A stretch of 64,000 bases of DNA from Opisthocomus hoazin (GCF_030867145.1 NC_134414.1:78544504-78608503), one strand, 5' to 3'; shown: positions 23,830-37,933, numbered from the stretch's first letter. Translations and numbers: made by a program. The notes: generated by a model from the sequence alone, not told the origin.

Positions 23830-26800
23830 GAAGCGGTGATGGGACTGTAGGAAGGGAATTGGCAAAAAAAGGCACAAAAATGTATGTTAAAAATGAAGTG
23901 TTAACCTTAAGAGAGAATTTCCTGGCATTTTTCAGGTCAAATCAAGACTTGGATTTGCTCAAGGTTCAGGCTGCTTGAGCCCCATGGAACTCAACTAGAC
24001 TGATGAATAAGAAATCTCATGAAAAAGCTGAAACACACAACTGCCCACTTTTTGCAATGAGAGGCAAGGTGGGAGTAAGGTTTCATGAAAGCACCTGCAG
24101 TAACACACTGCCCTCCAGTTGTGCAAAGGGTAAGAGAGGGAGAGCCCTCAGAGACTCCATTCTCTTGCCCATGCAAGGTCCTGAAAATGCACATTGCCTC
24201 TTTGCTCTGGCCAGACAGTAATTTTCCGTCTGCCTCGAAACCCTGGCTGAAGCCACTGGAGAACTGATTTCACTGGGATTTGAAGTACGCATTTCTAGCA
24301 GTGTCTTCTTGTTGCAGATCTCTGCCTGACTGCACAACTTCTAGGAACTGAGGCTTGAAGAAAAGAGAGAACTGTGATTAAATCATGAGAGTGGGACCAC
24401 TCTCTTCTTGAACCCCATTTTTCAGGGCAGTTGTTTAGGGCAGTTACTGAAAGACTCGCTCGAGTATCACTTCATCAGGGTAATTGTTCTAAAGCAAAGC
24501 CTACTATTTTTAAGCTTATTCAGATTTTTTTCATTTAATTATATTATTTGGATAAAAACTTGGGAGGGCTTTATAACAGTTCTACCAAATAGGTACTTTG
24601 GGAGGGTGTTAATTGTTTAGTTACTTTGATTATAGCGATGACAAGGTGCTCTATAGTCCCTTCACAGTTTGGAGAGGTATTAGAGAGCCCGTAATACATT
24701 GCGGTCTACCAATGGGAGCTAATACTGAGGAGCTTTTACAAACCAAGCTTTTCTGCTCCACCTACACGGGTTCCTCTGAGGCTCTTCATACCGTATAGTT
24801 GTCTGCAGATACAGTGCTTAAAAACTGCAGTTACAGCCACTTTGCACCATTGCCAAGGATGCAGCAGGACTGCAGTGCTGATCCTGCCCACGCCGCAGCG
24901 CAGAGCAGGCTACCAGCTGGGGATCGCAATGCAGCTTTGCTGCGGGGCAGCCCTGCGGAGCCCGTCCCTCCTCAAGGAGCAGCCCCAGGGATGGGGTTAC
25001 TACGTGGACCTTGCAACCCAGGTTCCTCTGTGCTGGATTTCAGCCCAGAGCCAAGTTTCACAGTTTGGTTGCAAATAGTCAGGGGTGGGAACAGTAATGG
25101 ACCGTACACAGCAGCAACACAGGTATCATTGCTCTAGTCACAGATAAATCGGGTAGTAGCAAGAACACGGGTCATTATAGAGCCAAGGCAGCCTTTTCAG
25201 TTTCATGCCTTTTTGGTGTTTTTGACAGATGCATATCCACAAATTTTTCTCCCATAGACACCTATAACTAGCATCCAAAGCTCTGTATCTGCCAAAAATT
25301 CCCATCGATGTTCAGAGGAATTCTACATGCACAGAACTGGCAGGGCCACATCTGAATTATTATTTTTAGACCTATTTATGCTACTGTATCTGTTGTTATT
25401 TGTGAATGTACATGATAGAAACACTGTTTACAAAAAATATATCTTCTTTTCTTTAGAAAGGTTTAGTTCTGATAAATAAGAAACAAAGTTTAATTAGCAT
25501 ACCTTGACGATTACGATCTATTAGACTGAAAAAAGTTGGAATCCTGGTCAGGGAACAAGTTGGGATGAAAAACAAAGTGGTCACATTTGCATGAAGGATA
25601 TGTTTGAACATAGTTGATGCTGAAACAAAACATACTGTTTGCTATCTCTTGTGATCAGTGACTGCAGCACACTACTTTGATAAGTGTACATGTATACACT
25701 TTCAGTATATAAATAAAATATGAAAATGCTCCATTACTGAATCAAAGTATCAGAAGTGCTCTATTTTCTCAATTCTAGAGAATAAAAAGTCGTAACATCA
25801 CAGAAACAAAAATATGACATAGCATGCGATCACGATAGCAAGCACAGGGAAGAAAAATATTCGAGAAAATATACTTATATGCATATTATGCAAATATATT
25901 TTACATTAACATACAATGTTATAAGAACGTTAAATAACGTGAATGCATATTTAAAAAAGGCTACAGCTAGGTGGTTTCATGTCAAAGTAGCAAATAACCT
26001 GAGACATCTTCTATGCTTTCACTGGAATAACAATCTTTACATCTACAGCAGTTGTAGAACACATTAACAGTAATTGAATTCTCAGCTAAATTATACTAAA
26101 AATGTGCTGTTCTCTTGCAAAATGACATGGCAGCTGGAACCAGTCCAAGGGAAGGAAAATGTGCTGTACATTTACAGTACTTACAAAAGATTCGTTTCAC
26201 TGTTGATGGACACTTAAAACGCTTGTTTGAAATATTATTAACACGTATATGTCTCCAAAGACCTAGAGCAACACTCCCACGATCAGCTTGCTTACTGCAG
26301 AAGAGAAAGCAAGAGATCATTAAAAACCATGCCCACTCAGGACCCGGGAAAAAAGTATTATGACATATATAAACACAAGAAATTTTAGCAAAAAAAATAA
26401 ATTTGGCTTGATGAAATCACAGTTGATGGATCTGCAATATACATGACTTCTTTTAAACTTACCAGTGTAACTCTACCACTCTCTGATTAGTGTGTATGGC
26501 AGCATTTACAAACAATGTTACTAAACACTGACTTTGTACACGACTACAGCTGTTTGAAAATTTCTATGACAATCAAAGTTTTGTAGTGATAATATACAAC
26601 ATTTACTTTCTCAAAGCTTGTTGTTTTGATGACACCTGCTTTCTGATTTAAAAAGTTCCTCTGAAGTGCATTCTATGTTAAAGTGTCCATAACCTCAGAA
26701 CGAATGTGTACATGTGTGTGTGCATACATATACTTTTGCTTTGCAGTGTGCGCTTTTAAATACACACAATTCATTGCTATATGTATTCACACATACATGA

Positions 26801-26922
26801 GTATGGTCTACATAGTAAAAGTTCATATATATATATTTTTATATATAAATATATATATAAACTCTGCAGGCAAGTAGTACTTCACTTGTTATAACTGAAG
26901 TCCTTTAAAAAAGTTCAGTCAC
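23826..26922 (-). other. GABRB4: Probable 3' UTR and flank of the GABRB gene
   Basis: The sequence runs downstream of the TGA at 26923-26925 without any other recognised gene. It is very AT-rich, includes a TA-rich tract at 26825-26860 soon after the stop, and has no AATAAA close to the stop. A UTR of several kilobases is therefore plausible, as in other GABA-A beta genes. The true end is not determined. Candidate hexamers are at 23790-23795 and 23520-23525, and weaker ATTAAA-type sites also occur. The region contains no recognised transposon. Confidence 0.35.
26825..26860. repeat. TA-rich low-complexity tract in the 3' UTR
   Basis: An imperfect TA-rich run lies about 60-100 bp downstream of the stop codon on the minus strand. 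It could fold back on itself or simply be slippage-prone. It follows the coding exon closely enough to be transcribed in any plausible 3' UTR. Confidence 0.85.
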
Positions 26923-27273
26923 TCAGTTAACATAGTATAGCCAGTAAATTAAGTTGAAAAGAGAAAACGTGAATGGAAACACCATTCTTGACCATCTGTC
27001 GATGGCATTCACATCTGTTAGATCAGGGATTTTTATTTTCAGTTGCGAAGACCTTCTTCGTAAATGGCCCCTCTTGCTGTGGGAGCCTGTTCTTTCTGAC
27101 GAACGCCTTCCAAGGCTTTCACGATGTGAGCTTTGTTTTCTGTACTGGATTCCTGAGTTGTCAAAGGATATCGTTGAATTTCTGGCGTCCGTAACGCTGG
27201 TGGTGACCTCGTTGCTTGCCACCTCGTTGTGAATTTCAAGCGATGTTAGCAGAATGTTTCCATGGGTGTCCAC
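26923..27273 (-). CDS. GABRB4: GABRB exon 9: M3-M4 loop, M4 and stop
   Basis: The acceptor ends CCCCTAG at 27274 and the exon opens GTG GAC in phase 0, directly continuing exon 8 (NR|VD). It encodes 116 residues and TGA. First comes the variable cytoplasmic loop, [18 protein letters not shown] and then [14 protein letters not shown] basic segment [12 protein letters not shown] follows; its RRSS serines correspond to the PKA/PKC sites known in beta3 (S408/S409). The amphipathic pre-M4 helix [15 protein letters not shown] precedes M4 ([20 protein letters not shown]), and YVN is the usual beta C-terminus. The loop is a little longer than human beta3 as I remember it and has an extra [14 protein letters not shown] stretch, the main argument for beta4 over beta3. 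The open frame begins at GTG, which is an internal valine codon and not a start. Confidence 0.96.
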   Translation of the reverse strand: MDTHGNILLTSLEIHNEVASNEVTTSVTDARNSTISFDNSGIQYRKQSSHRESLGRRSSERTGSHSKRGHLRRRSSQLKIKIPDLTDVNAIDRWSRMVFPFTFSLFNLIYWLYYVN

Positions 27274-30200
27274 CTAGGGGGCAAAAACAGAAATACAAAT
27301 TGTTTCAAAAGACTTGACATCTATCAGCAGAATGTGGGTGTATTTAAATCTCCAAACCCACACATATTTTAAGAAAGCATGTATTCATTTTAAGCATGTG
27401 ATAATCTTAGAAAAAAATGGCAATACTCAGCTGCTTAAAATTAGACAAGTACTTAAATACTTTTACAAACAGGGTTGTCATCATACTACCAACATCCAGT
27501 ACAAAACCGCATTTGGCAAAACCAACCATTTTCCTTTCCCTCTAAACCAGCCGCATTTTAAGGATGGTGTAGTTCAATGAAATCTCCATCTTCATGGCGG
27601 TGGGGGGAGAGGGTAAGGGATAGATTTCCTCTCTGCTACCTGCATGTGAAGTTTGCTAAAATCGGACGAATAGTTCTGACCTGCTGAACAATTTGCATTT
27701 TGGAATCACAGAGTCTATATACAACTTCTCTCTTAAACTTTTTCTTCCAAAGTCATTTGTATAGTTTTGTAGTCATGGCAATGCTTAACTGTGGGGCCTT
27801 CCCACTCGGATAAGGGATCTTAAAAAGCAATGAACTCAGACAAGGAAGAAAGCTGCTGAACTGAGGGAACAGGTGGCTCCCTTCCCTTCCACCTCCGCAT
27901 CCAAGAGGTGGTGAGTACAGCGTTGAGCACAAGTGAGCAACACAATGCCATTTTCAGTAAATAAGTGGAAGGTTATTATCATTTAGAGTCCTTAAATTCT
28001 GGTACAGACTCTCTAGTCCCCCTGAATACCGAAAGAGGAGGACCAGCACAGAGCTGGGTACGGCTCCTTCAATCCAGAAAAATGTCCCGTACCCATGAGT
28101 GGCACTGGCAGGCAGTCCCAAACGATGTCTTAGTCAGTATTCGGTAGCTCCAGTGGCAGGCCACCACATCCCCTTGTGCCCCATGCCCTGCATGCTGGAG
28201 GACAGGCACAGAAGACAGCTGGTGCAGGGATCAGCTCCAACTTTCCTGCCAGCTTTTGGGAAAATAATGTCTGAATGTAAAATAAATGCTCTGTGCTGGG
28301 TATTTTCAGCCAGTTAATGCATGTGTGACTCTGTTCAAGTGAACTCAGTTCCCTGTGTCAGAAATATATAGTGAATCACGGCATACCGGATAATTTTCAG
28401 TTTTACGTATACAATTTGTTCATCCACAATTCATCCTGCATATAATACATTTTTCTAACCTGCCACATGATCTAGCTGTGTTAACTATGCAGCAGTTGAA
28501 CATTTCATCCTAAAAGCATCTGTTTAAAAGTGGTTGAGAGAATACACTATTGCCATGGCCTTTTGAAGATTGTACAGCCATCCGATACCACGTCCTTTGC
28601 AAGCTTTGCATGATGCGTTAAAAGTATGCGCAGCTACGTGTCTGTCCATAGGCATTCAGGTTTTTCAGTCCTGTTAAAATTCTGTAAAATGGGTATTTCT
28701 TTCATCAATTATTGATGCTACAGCTTATCTCTTCTAACTGAAAAGAATTATGATAGCATATCAGTAATGTTTTGTCAAGCTTCTTGTAAATGGAAAAAGA
28801 ATGTAAAATGCCATGAACGACACACAGGCAAGTAGAAAAAAATCCTAAAGTATCCAACAAATCCTGCTGTTGTAAGCAACAACACATTATGCTGATGAGT
28901 GTCTATAAATAAAATTAAACAACATGAACCAAAATAATGGGGTGGAGAAGCCTCAGTAGTGATTAAGAAAAATTTATTTTCCCCATGGCAGAAGCCCATT
29001 GGGTACAAAAGTACAAGCTTGAGGTTTGCAGAAACGAGTTCATGCTGTTGAGCAGTATCTGTAACCAGGGAATACATACAACTGTAAAATACAACCATGG
29101 ATACCATCACTACTTATGGTGGTCCCTGAAAATAACTGATTCAGTTTTCTTATACTTTTTTTCACAAAGAGTACTAATTATGATCAGGATTTGTAACAGC
29201 ATTGTGTAAAGTATCTCTACAATCTGTATTTTCCTTATGAAGCTTAAAACTAAATCTCTCATTCAGGACCCCAGGGCGTAACATGTAATCTTCTTTCCCA
29301 TGTCCTCCCAGACTTTGAGAAATGTCCTTCCACCCTGACAACACTGCCTCCCCCTTGCAGGACTCTACTCCCTTTCCATCCACCACCATAGATGCCAGCT
29401 GCTCTTCCCTCAGGGCTTCCTGATCCTTCCCTATTCTCTCTGCCACCTACGTACACACGGACATCAGCCTGTCCACAGGTACTTTGGCCTTCTCCACTGA
29501 GCCCTGGATTTTTGTAAGTGAGGTGTCAGCTGAAAGCTTGTGTTCTGGAGAGTACATCTACGTGTTCAGGCTTCTCCTCCCGAAGGAAAGTATTAACTTG
29601 ATTCCACTTTCATCACACTGCATAGCCTGCTTCACCTTGTATGCTAACCTTACACGCCACCCTAACGTTGCTTCTGCTTCTGATCTGTCAGTAATGCTGC
29701 CACTTTTCACTGCTTGTCACTGCATCTATGAATCAAACCAGAAAGGTGATCAAGAAAGTTGCAGCATTTGTGTAAATGCTTTGTCTGAACATACCATTAC
29801 GTCCTATGAGGTTGCATAACTGCATATATTTTCTCAAAATATAAAATGAGACATATTTGGCAACACACTTTTGAAATATGTCTCTGTTAATAAAGCAACT
29901 GACTTGCATGTCAAATACAAGGAAGGAGCAGATGGAGAAAGAAGAGGTCTGCAGAAACTGAAATCAGGCTTCTGGTCTGCAGATATTCTTGAGACCTATT
30001 CCTGCAAATCAGATTCCTTCAGAGGTCTTGGATAAACCACCTAAGCCCTCAACAACATTAGAGCAATATATGCTAATGCTTTGTGACAATCTTAAGGTGA
30101 TGTTGTGAAGTATGAATACTTAATGTATGCAACATGCTAAAAAGTATTTGCACGTAAGCATGACTTCTGTATGATTAAAGCAATGATTTAAATGACTTTG

Positions 30201-33200
30201 ACAAATGTACACAAGCTCTCTCAATGAACAAAGAAGCAAACCAATAATGGCAGGGTATCCTGTGCAAGTTGACTCACGTTTGCCTGAATATACAGGTAAG
30301 GCAAAATTCTCCATGAGTGAACATGAGTGCAGCTCAGTGACTCCAGGGAAGGCGTTGCTCCAGGTACAGACACAGATTGAGAAAAGTAGCTTCACATCAT
30401 GACTACACATGATGAACAAGGTCAATGTCTTTGACAAAACTTTAGTTTTACCTCTTATGAGCCTTATAATGTAATTTTATCACTTAGCTCAAAAAATGTC
30501 ACTGTCTGTGCACTGGAAATTCTCCCCAAAAGGTAAACACTGGGCTTTGTGCTTGAATCTTGTTACAAATTAGAGAGATGACACTGTGTATTTGGCCAAG
30601 CTCCCCTCACTCCTTACCACTGTGCTTTAAGCAAAAAATTTTCCTTGTCTCCCTGTGCCTCCACACTTCTCGTAGTCCCCTTTCTGCCTGAGCGTCGCTC
30701 CACCTGAAGCCATTCATTCCCATTTCCCCGCTGTGGTCTCCACTCCCAGTGCTCCCACCTCCTCTCCGACAGAAGCCAGGGCTGTTTGTTTCCATGGAGT
30801 GTTTCTCAGTGAGCTCATCCAAGCAGACAGAAAGACCTGATTACCAAATCATTAATTAATTCCCTGCTGAATCAGCATGGATTCAAATACGCAAAACATG
30901 CTCTTATTTCAGAATCAATTTTAATCAAACCCTGTCCCTCCCACCTCTGAACAACTACAGCTCCTGCACCAGGGTGAAGTGATCGAATCTCACACAACTC
31001 CGTTTAGAAGCTGAGAAGCATGAAATGCTGTGAGATGTTTTATACACAGAGAGGCCGATTCACTTTTGAAGGTTCACCATTTCTGAACTATATATGTTAC
31101 AGTACAAAGGAAAAATCTGAAGACTCTAGCAGCCTAATGTCGTCACACAAAAATGACTATAACTTACCTAACTGAAGCCAGAAGAGGAACATTAAGATAA
31201 GGCTCACAAAGAACCTTGCTCTTGGAGGAACATGACATCTCCAATAGGCTTAACTTGGATTGTATGTTGTAGATATGAAACCTCAATGTCCTTTTACACC
31301 TGGAAAGTCCTGAATCTACTTCTTAATTACAGACAAGGTACTGTCTCATTTAGATGTTAAGTATTATATTTTTAAAGAAATGCAAGCCAAGAGCTGCTAT
31401 TGAATACCTTTCTCCAATCAAGATTCTTGTAAAACTTCAGCTTTAATGTCGGTTTGGAAACACTTTACTAGGGTCGGGAAGCAACCATAAAGCTTGATTT
31501 ACACTTAGGCAATGTCTGAATTATTTCAGGTTCATTTAGTTCTCTGCTTAATATTCTATAAATTTTAAGGAGTACTTTACAATGAAATGTCTTTTTCCTT
31601 GTAAGTCTTTCACTCTACTACACAAAGAGAGGATGCTTTTTGCTCAAACCCCATAGGTATGTTTAGGAGTTCATCAACCTCAAATTTTTAAATACCATGT
31701 AAACACTTTCCATCATATGAAGTAATATAAATGCAAATAGCAGATTTAAATAACAGCATGAAAAGCTGTTTCTGTAGTTAGTCTTGCATTATTTTGCATC
31801 AAAATTACTATTCAAGTACATTATCCCACAAAATAGATCTCCCCTTAAAATTATAATAAAATGGAAATTATTCTGGGTGGAAAGAGTAATCTAGATCCAG
31901 CTCCCTGATTCTCACATTTTCTGCCCTGGCGCAAGCAACTATGGTTATGCAAGGGGCAAACTACTGGTTAGCAGTTTTCATCTTCTTTATTTATGTATAA
32001 GTGGCCTTCCAACACGTAGAACAGCATGCCATCAGGGCCTAAGTGTTTTTGTGCTTCAAGCCACATATCCAATGCCTTCGATGTTTTAAAAATAATTTAA
32101 AAGTGCAAGGACAACAAAAATGATATTGTTGAGTGTTCTCCCTGAATCTAAAAGTTCATACTTCTCTCACTCCCACTGTAATATGTCTATACTAATTAAT
32201 AAGCACAAAAAAAAAGAAAGAAACCATTATGTTGTATCAGCCTAGTAGATGAACCTAGGGAAGCCAGTGGGACTGGGATGATGGAAAGATTTTGAAACAA
32301 AATGAAAGTAAGAATAATTAAAAAAAATTAGGAAGTTGCACCTTTTTATCACCATCTACCAAGTAAGAATAGAGTTTGATGATTAACCTTGGTATATTTG
32401 AACTGGTAAAGAAAAGGAAACATATCTATGGTCATCCCTTCCCCTGTATTTTACATTTACTGTGGATTCTTACAACCTCTGGGCGGTACTATGGTTTTCA
32501 TGTACAATCCTAATTACCATCTCTGGATTTGCACCATTGACACTTGTGCAAAGTGGCTGTAGAACAAAATTAGCACACGGATGAGTCTCCCAGTGCACAC
32601 TGAATGTCCCCATCATAGGTGCTACAGGACGAGAGTGTTTCCCACAGGAACTGTGCTCATCACCCTTGACAGATATTTTTCAAAACCTGGCAACTACCCA
32701 TCACACTCATGTTTCAGAAATATCCCACTGTTCAAAACAGCACCAAAAACAGTATCCAGGAAAGATGAAGATGCACAGGAGAATACTGGCAGCTTTGCTG
32801 TTCTCATATTTCCCAATTTAAAGTGAGTGATAATTCTGTCACAGCAGCCAAGATATTCATTCTCGGAATAAAATCCCACTTGTGAGAATGGTTGCTACAA
32901 TTAACGATTCTTTAAAAGCGCTAAGTAGATGTAAGTGGCCTGAGCCTCTATTCTCGGCAATTCCTGGTGGGAAGCTGCCGCCTTGGCCGACAGCGGGGGT
33001 TTGAGCCAGGAATCTCCAGAGCTAAAAAAACATGCAGGCACTGCCTGATGAGAAGGGCCTTTTTGCAAAGGGTTATGCATTATTTTTATTCAAAGGAAGC
33101 TCTTCCCACGTGTCTGACAGCCACGGGGGGTTGAAGCTTGAATGAGTTGGTGTGATAGTTACCCTCCTGATTGATACCCTAGGGCTGAACTTCTGGTCCC

Positions 33201-36200
33201 ACCAAACTGGAAACATAAATTGCCACAGCTTGAACTAAGAAGCAATATTTTTAGCAGGGGACTGTAACAAATCATAACCTCTGCGGATTGGCCCAGAAGG
33301 AGCAATGTCCAAAACACATGGTTACCATCTGATTATGCCAGTAGCCCCTATCGCAAGAGTGAACAGCAAGTGAGAACAGGATTGCCTTAGAGCCCTCCCA
33401 TGCTGATTTAGTTGTAAATTAGGCTGTATCTGAGCCTTATTTAAAAGAAACAATTTATGTAGCAAAACTGAAAGTGCATGGAGAGCTACAAATGAAGCCT
33501 GAATCTGCCAATGTAAACAGGAGAAACAGAACTGATGCCTAACAATAGTGATCAATTTTCAAGGGAAAACATTTTTATAGGCGACCTATTCTTTTCTGAC
33601 AGTTTTACCACAAACAGAGGACTTTAGGCACTGATACCACAGGGAGAATAAATATTTTACGAAAAATCAAGATTCTGTTCTTCCTTTATCCTAGAGCTTG
33701 TCGTTATATATTAACCGGTGTATCAAGGAAGAGAGTTTTCAATCCAAAACTCGTATGTGTATGAAAAATGGTTTACACAAAAAAAGCAGCATCTTATGTT
33801 CACCTCCAGTTAACAGAGGAGCAGTTAAGTTAAACAGTTAAAAGGTTGGAAAAGTTCAGCAAGGCACACTATTTACAGTGCATCATCTGAAATAAAATGT
33901 GATGCAAAAGCAGTCAAAAGAAGAGACAACTAAGTGTGAAAGTTTCTTTGTAGTCAGCTGCTGATCCACAGATGAGTCATTCGTAAAGGCTCTCACAGGT
34001 TTCATCTCATCACCAGCTCTGCAGCTTCTGAAACCATTTCCAGAGACTCAGTTTAGCCAGATGTGCCTCAGTCACTGTGCTGCACGGGAGAATACAGGGC
34101 AGACTTTTCCTCTCCCCACTGCTTTTCTTTGTCACCTCTGCAATTTGAGGAGAGTGGCTGTGCTGTTTGCAGGCTACGAGGGCTCTTCTTTCCCTAACGC
34201 CTGGAGCTAGTGGGCTCATTGGCTTTAACACATGGGCAGAGATGGACTGATAGCCACAATGGGAGCAGCGAAGACAACAGGCAGCTCGGCGGTGGTAGGA
34301 GCTGGTGAAGCCCTCCCCAACACAGCAAGCCTCAGTGGCATCGTATCAGGAGGAACTCCGAGAGAAGCACCTAGCAGCTTGGCGTTGGAGAGGCACATCC
34401 ATCGCAGCAGCACCAACATGGAGACGGCTGTTCCAGTTTCGGCCTTTCAAACCTGTAACCTCCGACGCAGGACAATGCAAACGCATGCATTAAGAAGCAG
34501 AGTTACGGAGCACGAATAGTGTCTGCTTTGCAGAGCAATTATCAAATAAAACACAAACATGCCTACATATGTGGATTTTGTGGCCTAGAACATTTTTGTT
34601 ATTGAAATTCTCATGCTCTACAATCAAATAAGACTAGGAAAGCATGAAAAGCCCTTTTGCTTAAGAGCAATGTTTATAACCAAGCCTGCAACCTCGCACG
34701 CCAGACTTCAGTTCCCTGACATGTAAAAAGTGAACTACAACACCAGTGTCCATGCTGGTTCTACTGGTTTCCACGGGCTAAAACACTAGCGAGTGAAAAT
34801 AACTGGCATTTTCCCTCTTGTTCCCCTTGCCTGAGAGACAGACGCTGCCTCAGCAGCACTCCCAGTCTCGGGTACCATAAGAGCAACGCTCGAACTCAGG
34901 GCCTGAAGGGCAGGCAAATACATTGTGCTGCCTCTGCTCTGCTCGTGCTGCCTCCCAACGCAAACAAGCGATTTCCACAGCGCTGCAGCCCCTCCTGTCT
35001 GAGCACTGACTCAGGCTGGGCCTGGTACAGCACAGAGTTGTTCCGTCACTATGCCCACAATCTACAGCATCTAATGTGGACAATAAATGGACTAATGTTT
35101 ATTTATTTATTTGGTTTGGTTTGTTTTTTTGGCTGTTTTCTTCCCAGTGCCCTCAGCTAGCACTCTAAATCAATGAAAGGGAGCTCATGCACACAGTTCG
35201 TATACAAGCAAATTCAATTACTAAAACAAAACAGCAACACAAATCAGCTCAAAATGGTAGTCTTAGAGACAAACTAAAAATAATGCCTTTTTCCAGTTTT
35301 ATATCTCAACCCTTTTCAAACTTCTTTCCAGCACAGGGTACATTTTGACAGTCATCATATAGTGGTGATAACTGCAAAGGGGGCTGCCCGTTCATAGGCA
35401 CTCTCCCATTCCTTAAATATATTGCTCAGCCCCAAATCATGAGAGATTTGAAATATTTCCGAGGATTAGAAACCTTCCCTTTCCGCATGGAAATAGACTC
35501 CATGGAAGCCTGATGCCTCACCAAAGTGGAAAAAAAAATACCATTGAACGCCTGCAAGGTAGTCTTCATCTGTGGCTCTGAGCCTCCCTTACTGTACAGC
35601 ACACCTTCCAGTTTGTGAACCTCTCCCAGGACATCCAGCCCCTGAGTCCCAAGTCTAAAACAAGAAACAAGCAAATGCCAAGCAGCCACTATTTCCATCA
35701 GAATCAACGATCTTCAAGAGCTACCAAAGAACAGGTTGGAAGTTAATGCCTCTTGACTGCCCTTGAAGAGGTCAGAGCCAAGGCTGCAGAGCTTTCAGGT
35801 ACTGTCTTCCATGGCAAGTATGTTAAAAAAGTCTGGCATGGCCACCTGTCCTGCTACACCCATGGATGCCTGTACTGCATGGTACATGGTAGGCATGATC
35901 CAAACCATGGAAACTATTTTCTTGCTTCAGGGCTATGATGTCTGGAAGCCATGGTAAACTTGGTGTGAAGCAGATCTGCTAGATGGACTTTGTGTGAGCT
36001 GCTCATCCTGAAAGCAATGGCACCTCTCATCTGCTCTGAGCAACCCTCTGCTTTGCATTTGCCACTGTTTTTCAAACCAGAAATGTGCTTCTACAAAGCA
36101 TACGTAAGTTCCTTTCACAGCGGGGACTGCAAGGGACAAAGCAATACACTCTTCTTTCAGGTCTGGTGTGCTGAATTTGTATACTAATTTCATGCATGCA

Positions 36201-37688
36201 TGGTTGATATTAAACCAGCAGAAAGTCAGACAAGTCCACAATATTTGCTTAGGATGGTCTGGAAAGAAAAGGTTGTAAGTCATAAATGAGAACAAAAAGG
36301 GTTGACATGGTATAATCAGAGTTGGGATAGAAAAATGACATGATCTGCGTATGAAAACCCCTCATTTTCACTCATTAAGGTTCACATGCTTCTTTTGACA
36401 ATATAGACTGACTGATCTCACGATCGAAGAACAGTCAGGCATGGGGTGCTATTGGGCCCATTAACAAGACTTGCCCTGAATTAAATAAATTATTTCAATG
36501 GATGAGATTCACCAGATGGTTTCCACTGGGAGAACTGAACCTTAGTGCATACATCTGCATCACCTGCATGCAGCTAGAATCTTCTCCATTGCTTTCAAAT
36601 CTGATACTCTTTTTTTCCCCATCTGCTTTTTTTATTGTTATAACTATTTATTTTTCCAGGCAAGGGAATTCATTTTTCCTGCTAGCTTAGTCCTAAGCAG
36701 TGCTGCCAACTGTGATGAGAGTTTGGTTTCATAATACAGTAGACAAAAATTAGTTATTGGTTCAAAAATTACTTCACAGATATGAGCATCGACAATTAGG
36801 TGTAGTTCTGCATTACATTTACTGTAGTCGACAGAACCATTAGGATCAAAAAATACAGCTTGAAATTAATTTTATAATACTGGTATTTAATAAACAGGTA
36901 GTAGTTTTGTCACTGTGAACCCTTCTAATTTACAGCTGACAGAAAAAACAGTCTTACTCAACTGAACTGCATGAAAAACTTCACTGGGAGCATTTTAACC
37001 AAAAAGGATGTTCTATTCAAACTAACATGGCTTGCTAACATCATATAGTGTTGAATACCATGAATTTGTCTTCGAAAGGGGGGAAAAAAAAGGGTATTCA
37101 TTGGATGAAGTAATACTCCAGGCAAGGAAAAGGACTGGAGTGTAATCAGCACAGACCATGCCAATACTGTGTTTCAGAAATCAATCCAAAAATTTCTCTA
37201 GGAATCATAATTTTCTGCTGGTCTTAAGCAGCAGCGGAGGACAATGTCACATGCAGCAGTTCAGCTATGCTGGCCAATTAATTATAATGGCAGAACCAAT
37301 CCGTTATCTGTTCTATCCCATTCGAAATGTGTCTGAGAAAAAGTACTCTCAGATCCTGGATTCCCTGATGTGGGTACTTTAACAAAATCACAAATTATAT
37401 TTGATTTAAACAAATCAATGCCTTTGTAGATCCGGGCCTTTATTTTCAAGCTAGATGCACTCCCATTGTTATATCCTTAGAGTTACTTGTCATACAGATC
37501 CTGCTCACTTCAATTTCTGTATGCCTGAATATAATCTTCTATGCAGATTCTTGAATATAAAAATGCCAGCGTTTGCCCACAAAAAGGAGATGTGGTTGTT
37601 GCTGGTTTTACACATTATTTTTTTGTTTATTTCACACAGTTATTTTTTGTAATAAAAGAGAGACTATATATAGATTAAAGAATCCTAC
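27274..37688 (-). other. GABRB4: GABRB intron 8 (10.4 kb)
   Basis: The donor is CGG|GTAGGA at 37688 and the acceptor is TTTTTGCCCCCTAG ending at 27274, both GT-AG. The interval is AT-rich with scattered non-significant open frames. Somewhat GC-richer patches occur near 34010-34520 and 34840-35060, but no exon was recognised there. I found no CR1, LTR or RNA gene inside. It is the longest complete intron in the window. Confidence 0.85.
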
Positions 37689-37933
37689 CCGGTTGCCTTC
37701 AAACTTTAAGCGATCATTGTTTGCCTTTGCTGTTTTTTCTGCAAGTTTCTTCTGCCTTTGAGGGCCTTTTCCGAAGAAAATGTAGTTGACAAAAGCGTAT
37801 TCAAGTAAGGCCAAGAATACAAATACAAAGCAGCCCATAAGATACATGTCAATGGCTTTAACATATGGAATTTTAGGCAAAGTCTCTCGTAGATGAGTGT
37901 TGATTGTTGTCATAGTCAGCACAGTTGTAATTC
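37689..37933 (-). CDS. GABRB4: GABRB exon 8: M2-M3 and start of cytoplasmic loop
   Basis: The acceptor is a poly(T) tract ending CAG at 37934. The exon starts GA ATT, completing a glycine split with exon 7. It encodes [14 protein letters not shown] (the rest of the pore-lining M2), the M2-M3 linker [15 protein letters not shown]3 ([20 protein letters not shown]) and the loop start [20 protein letters not shown]. The M2 15' residue is asparagine (TIN), as in beta2 and beta3 and unlike the serine of beta1. In mammals this asparagine confers etomidate and loreclezole sensitivity. The M3 methionine equivalent to human M286 is present. The 245-bp length and phases 1 to 0 fit the family. The donor CGG|GTAGGA is GT-type with a modest consensus match. 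Confidence 0.97.

Noticed and set aside
24799..25137. A 112-codon plus-strand frame in a locally GC-richer patch
   Set aside because: It shows no domain, splice sites or conservation signal, and overlaps another equally long frame; composition explains it.
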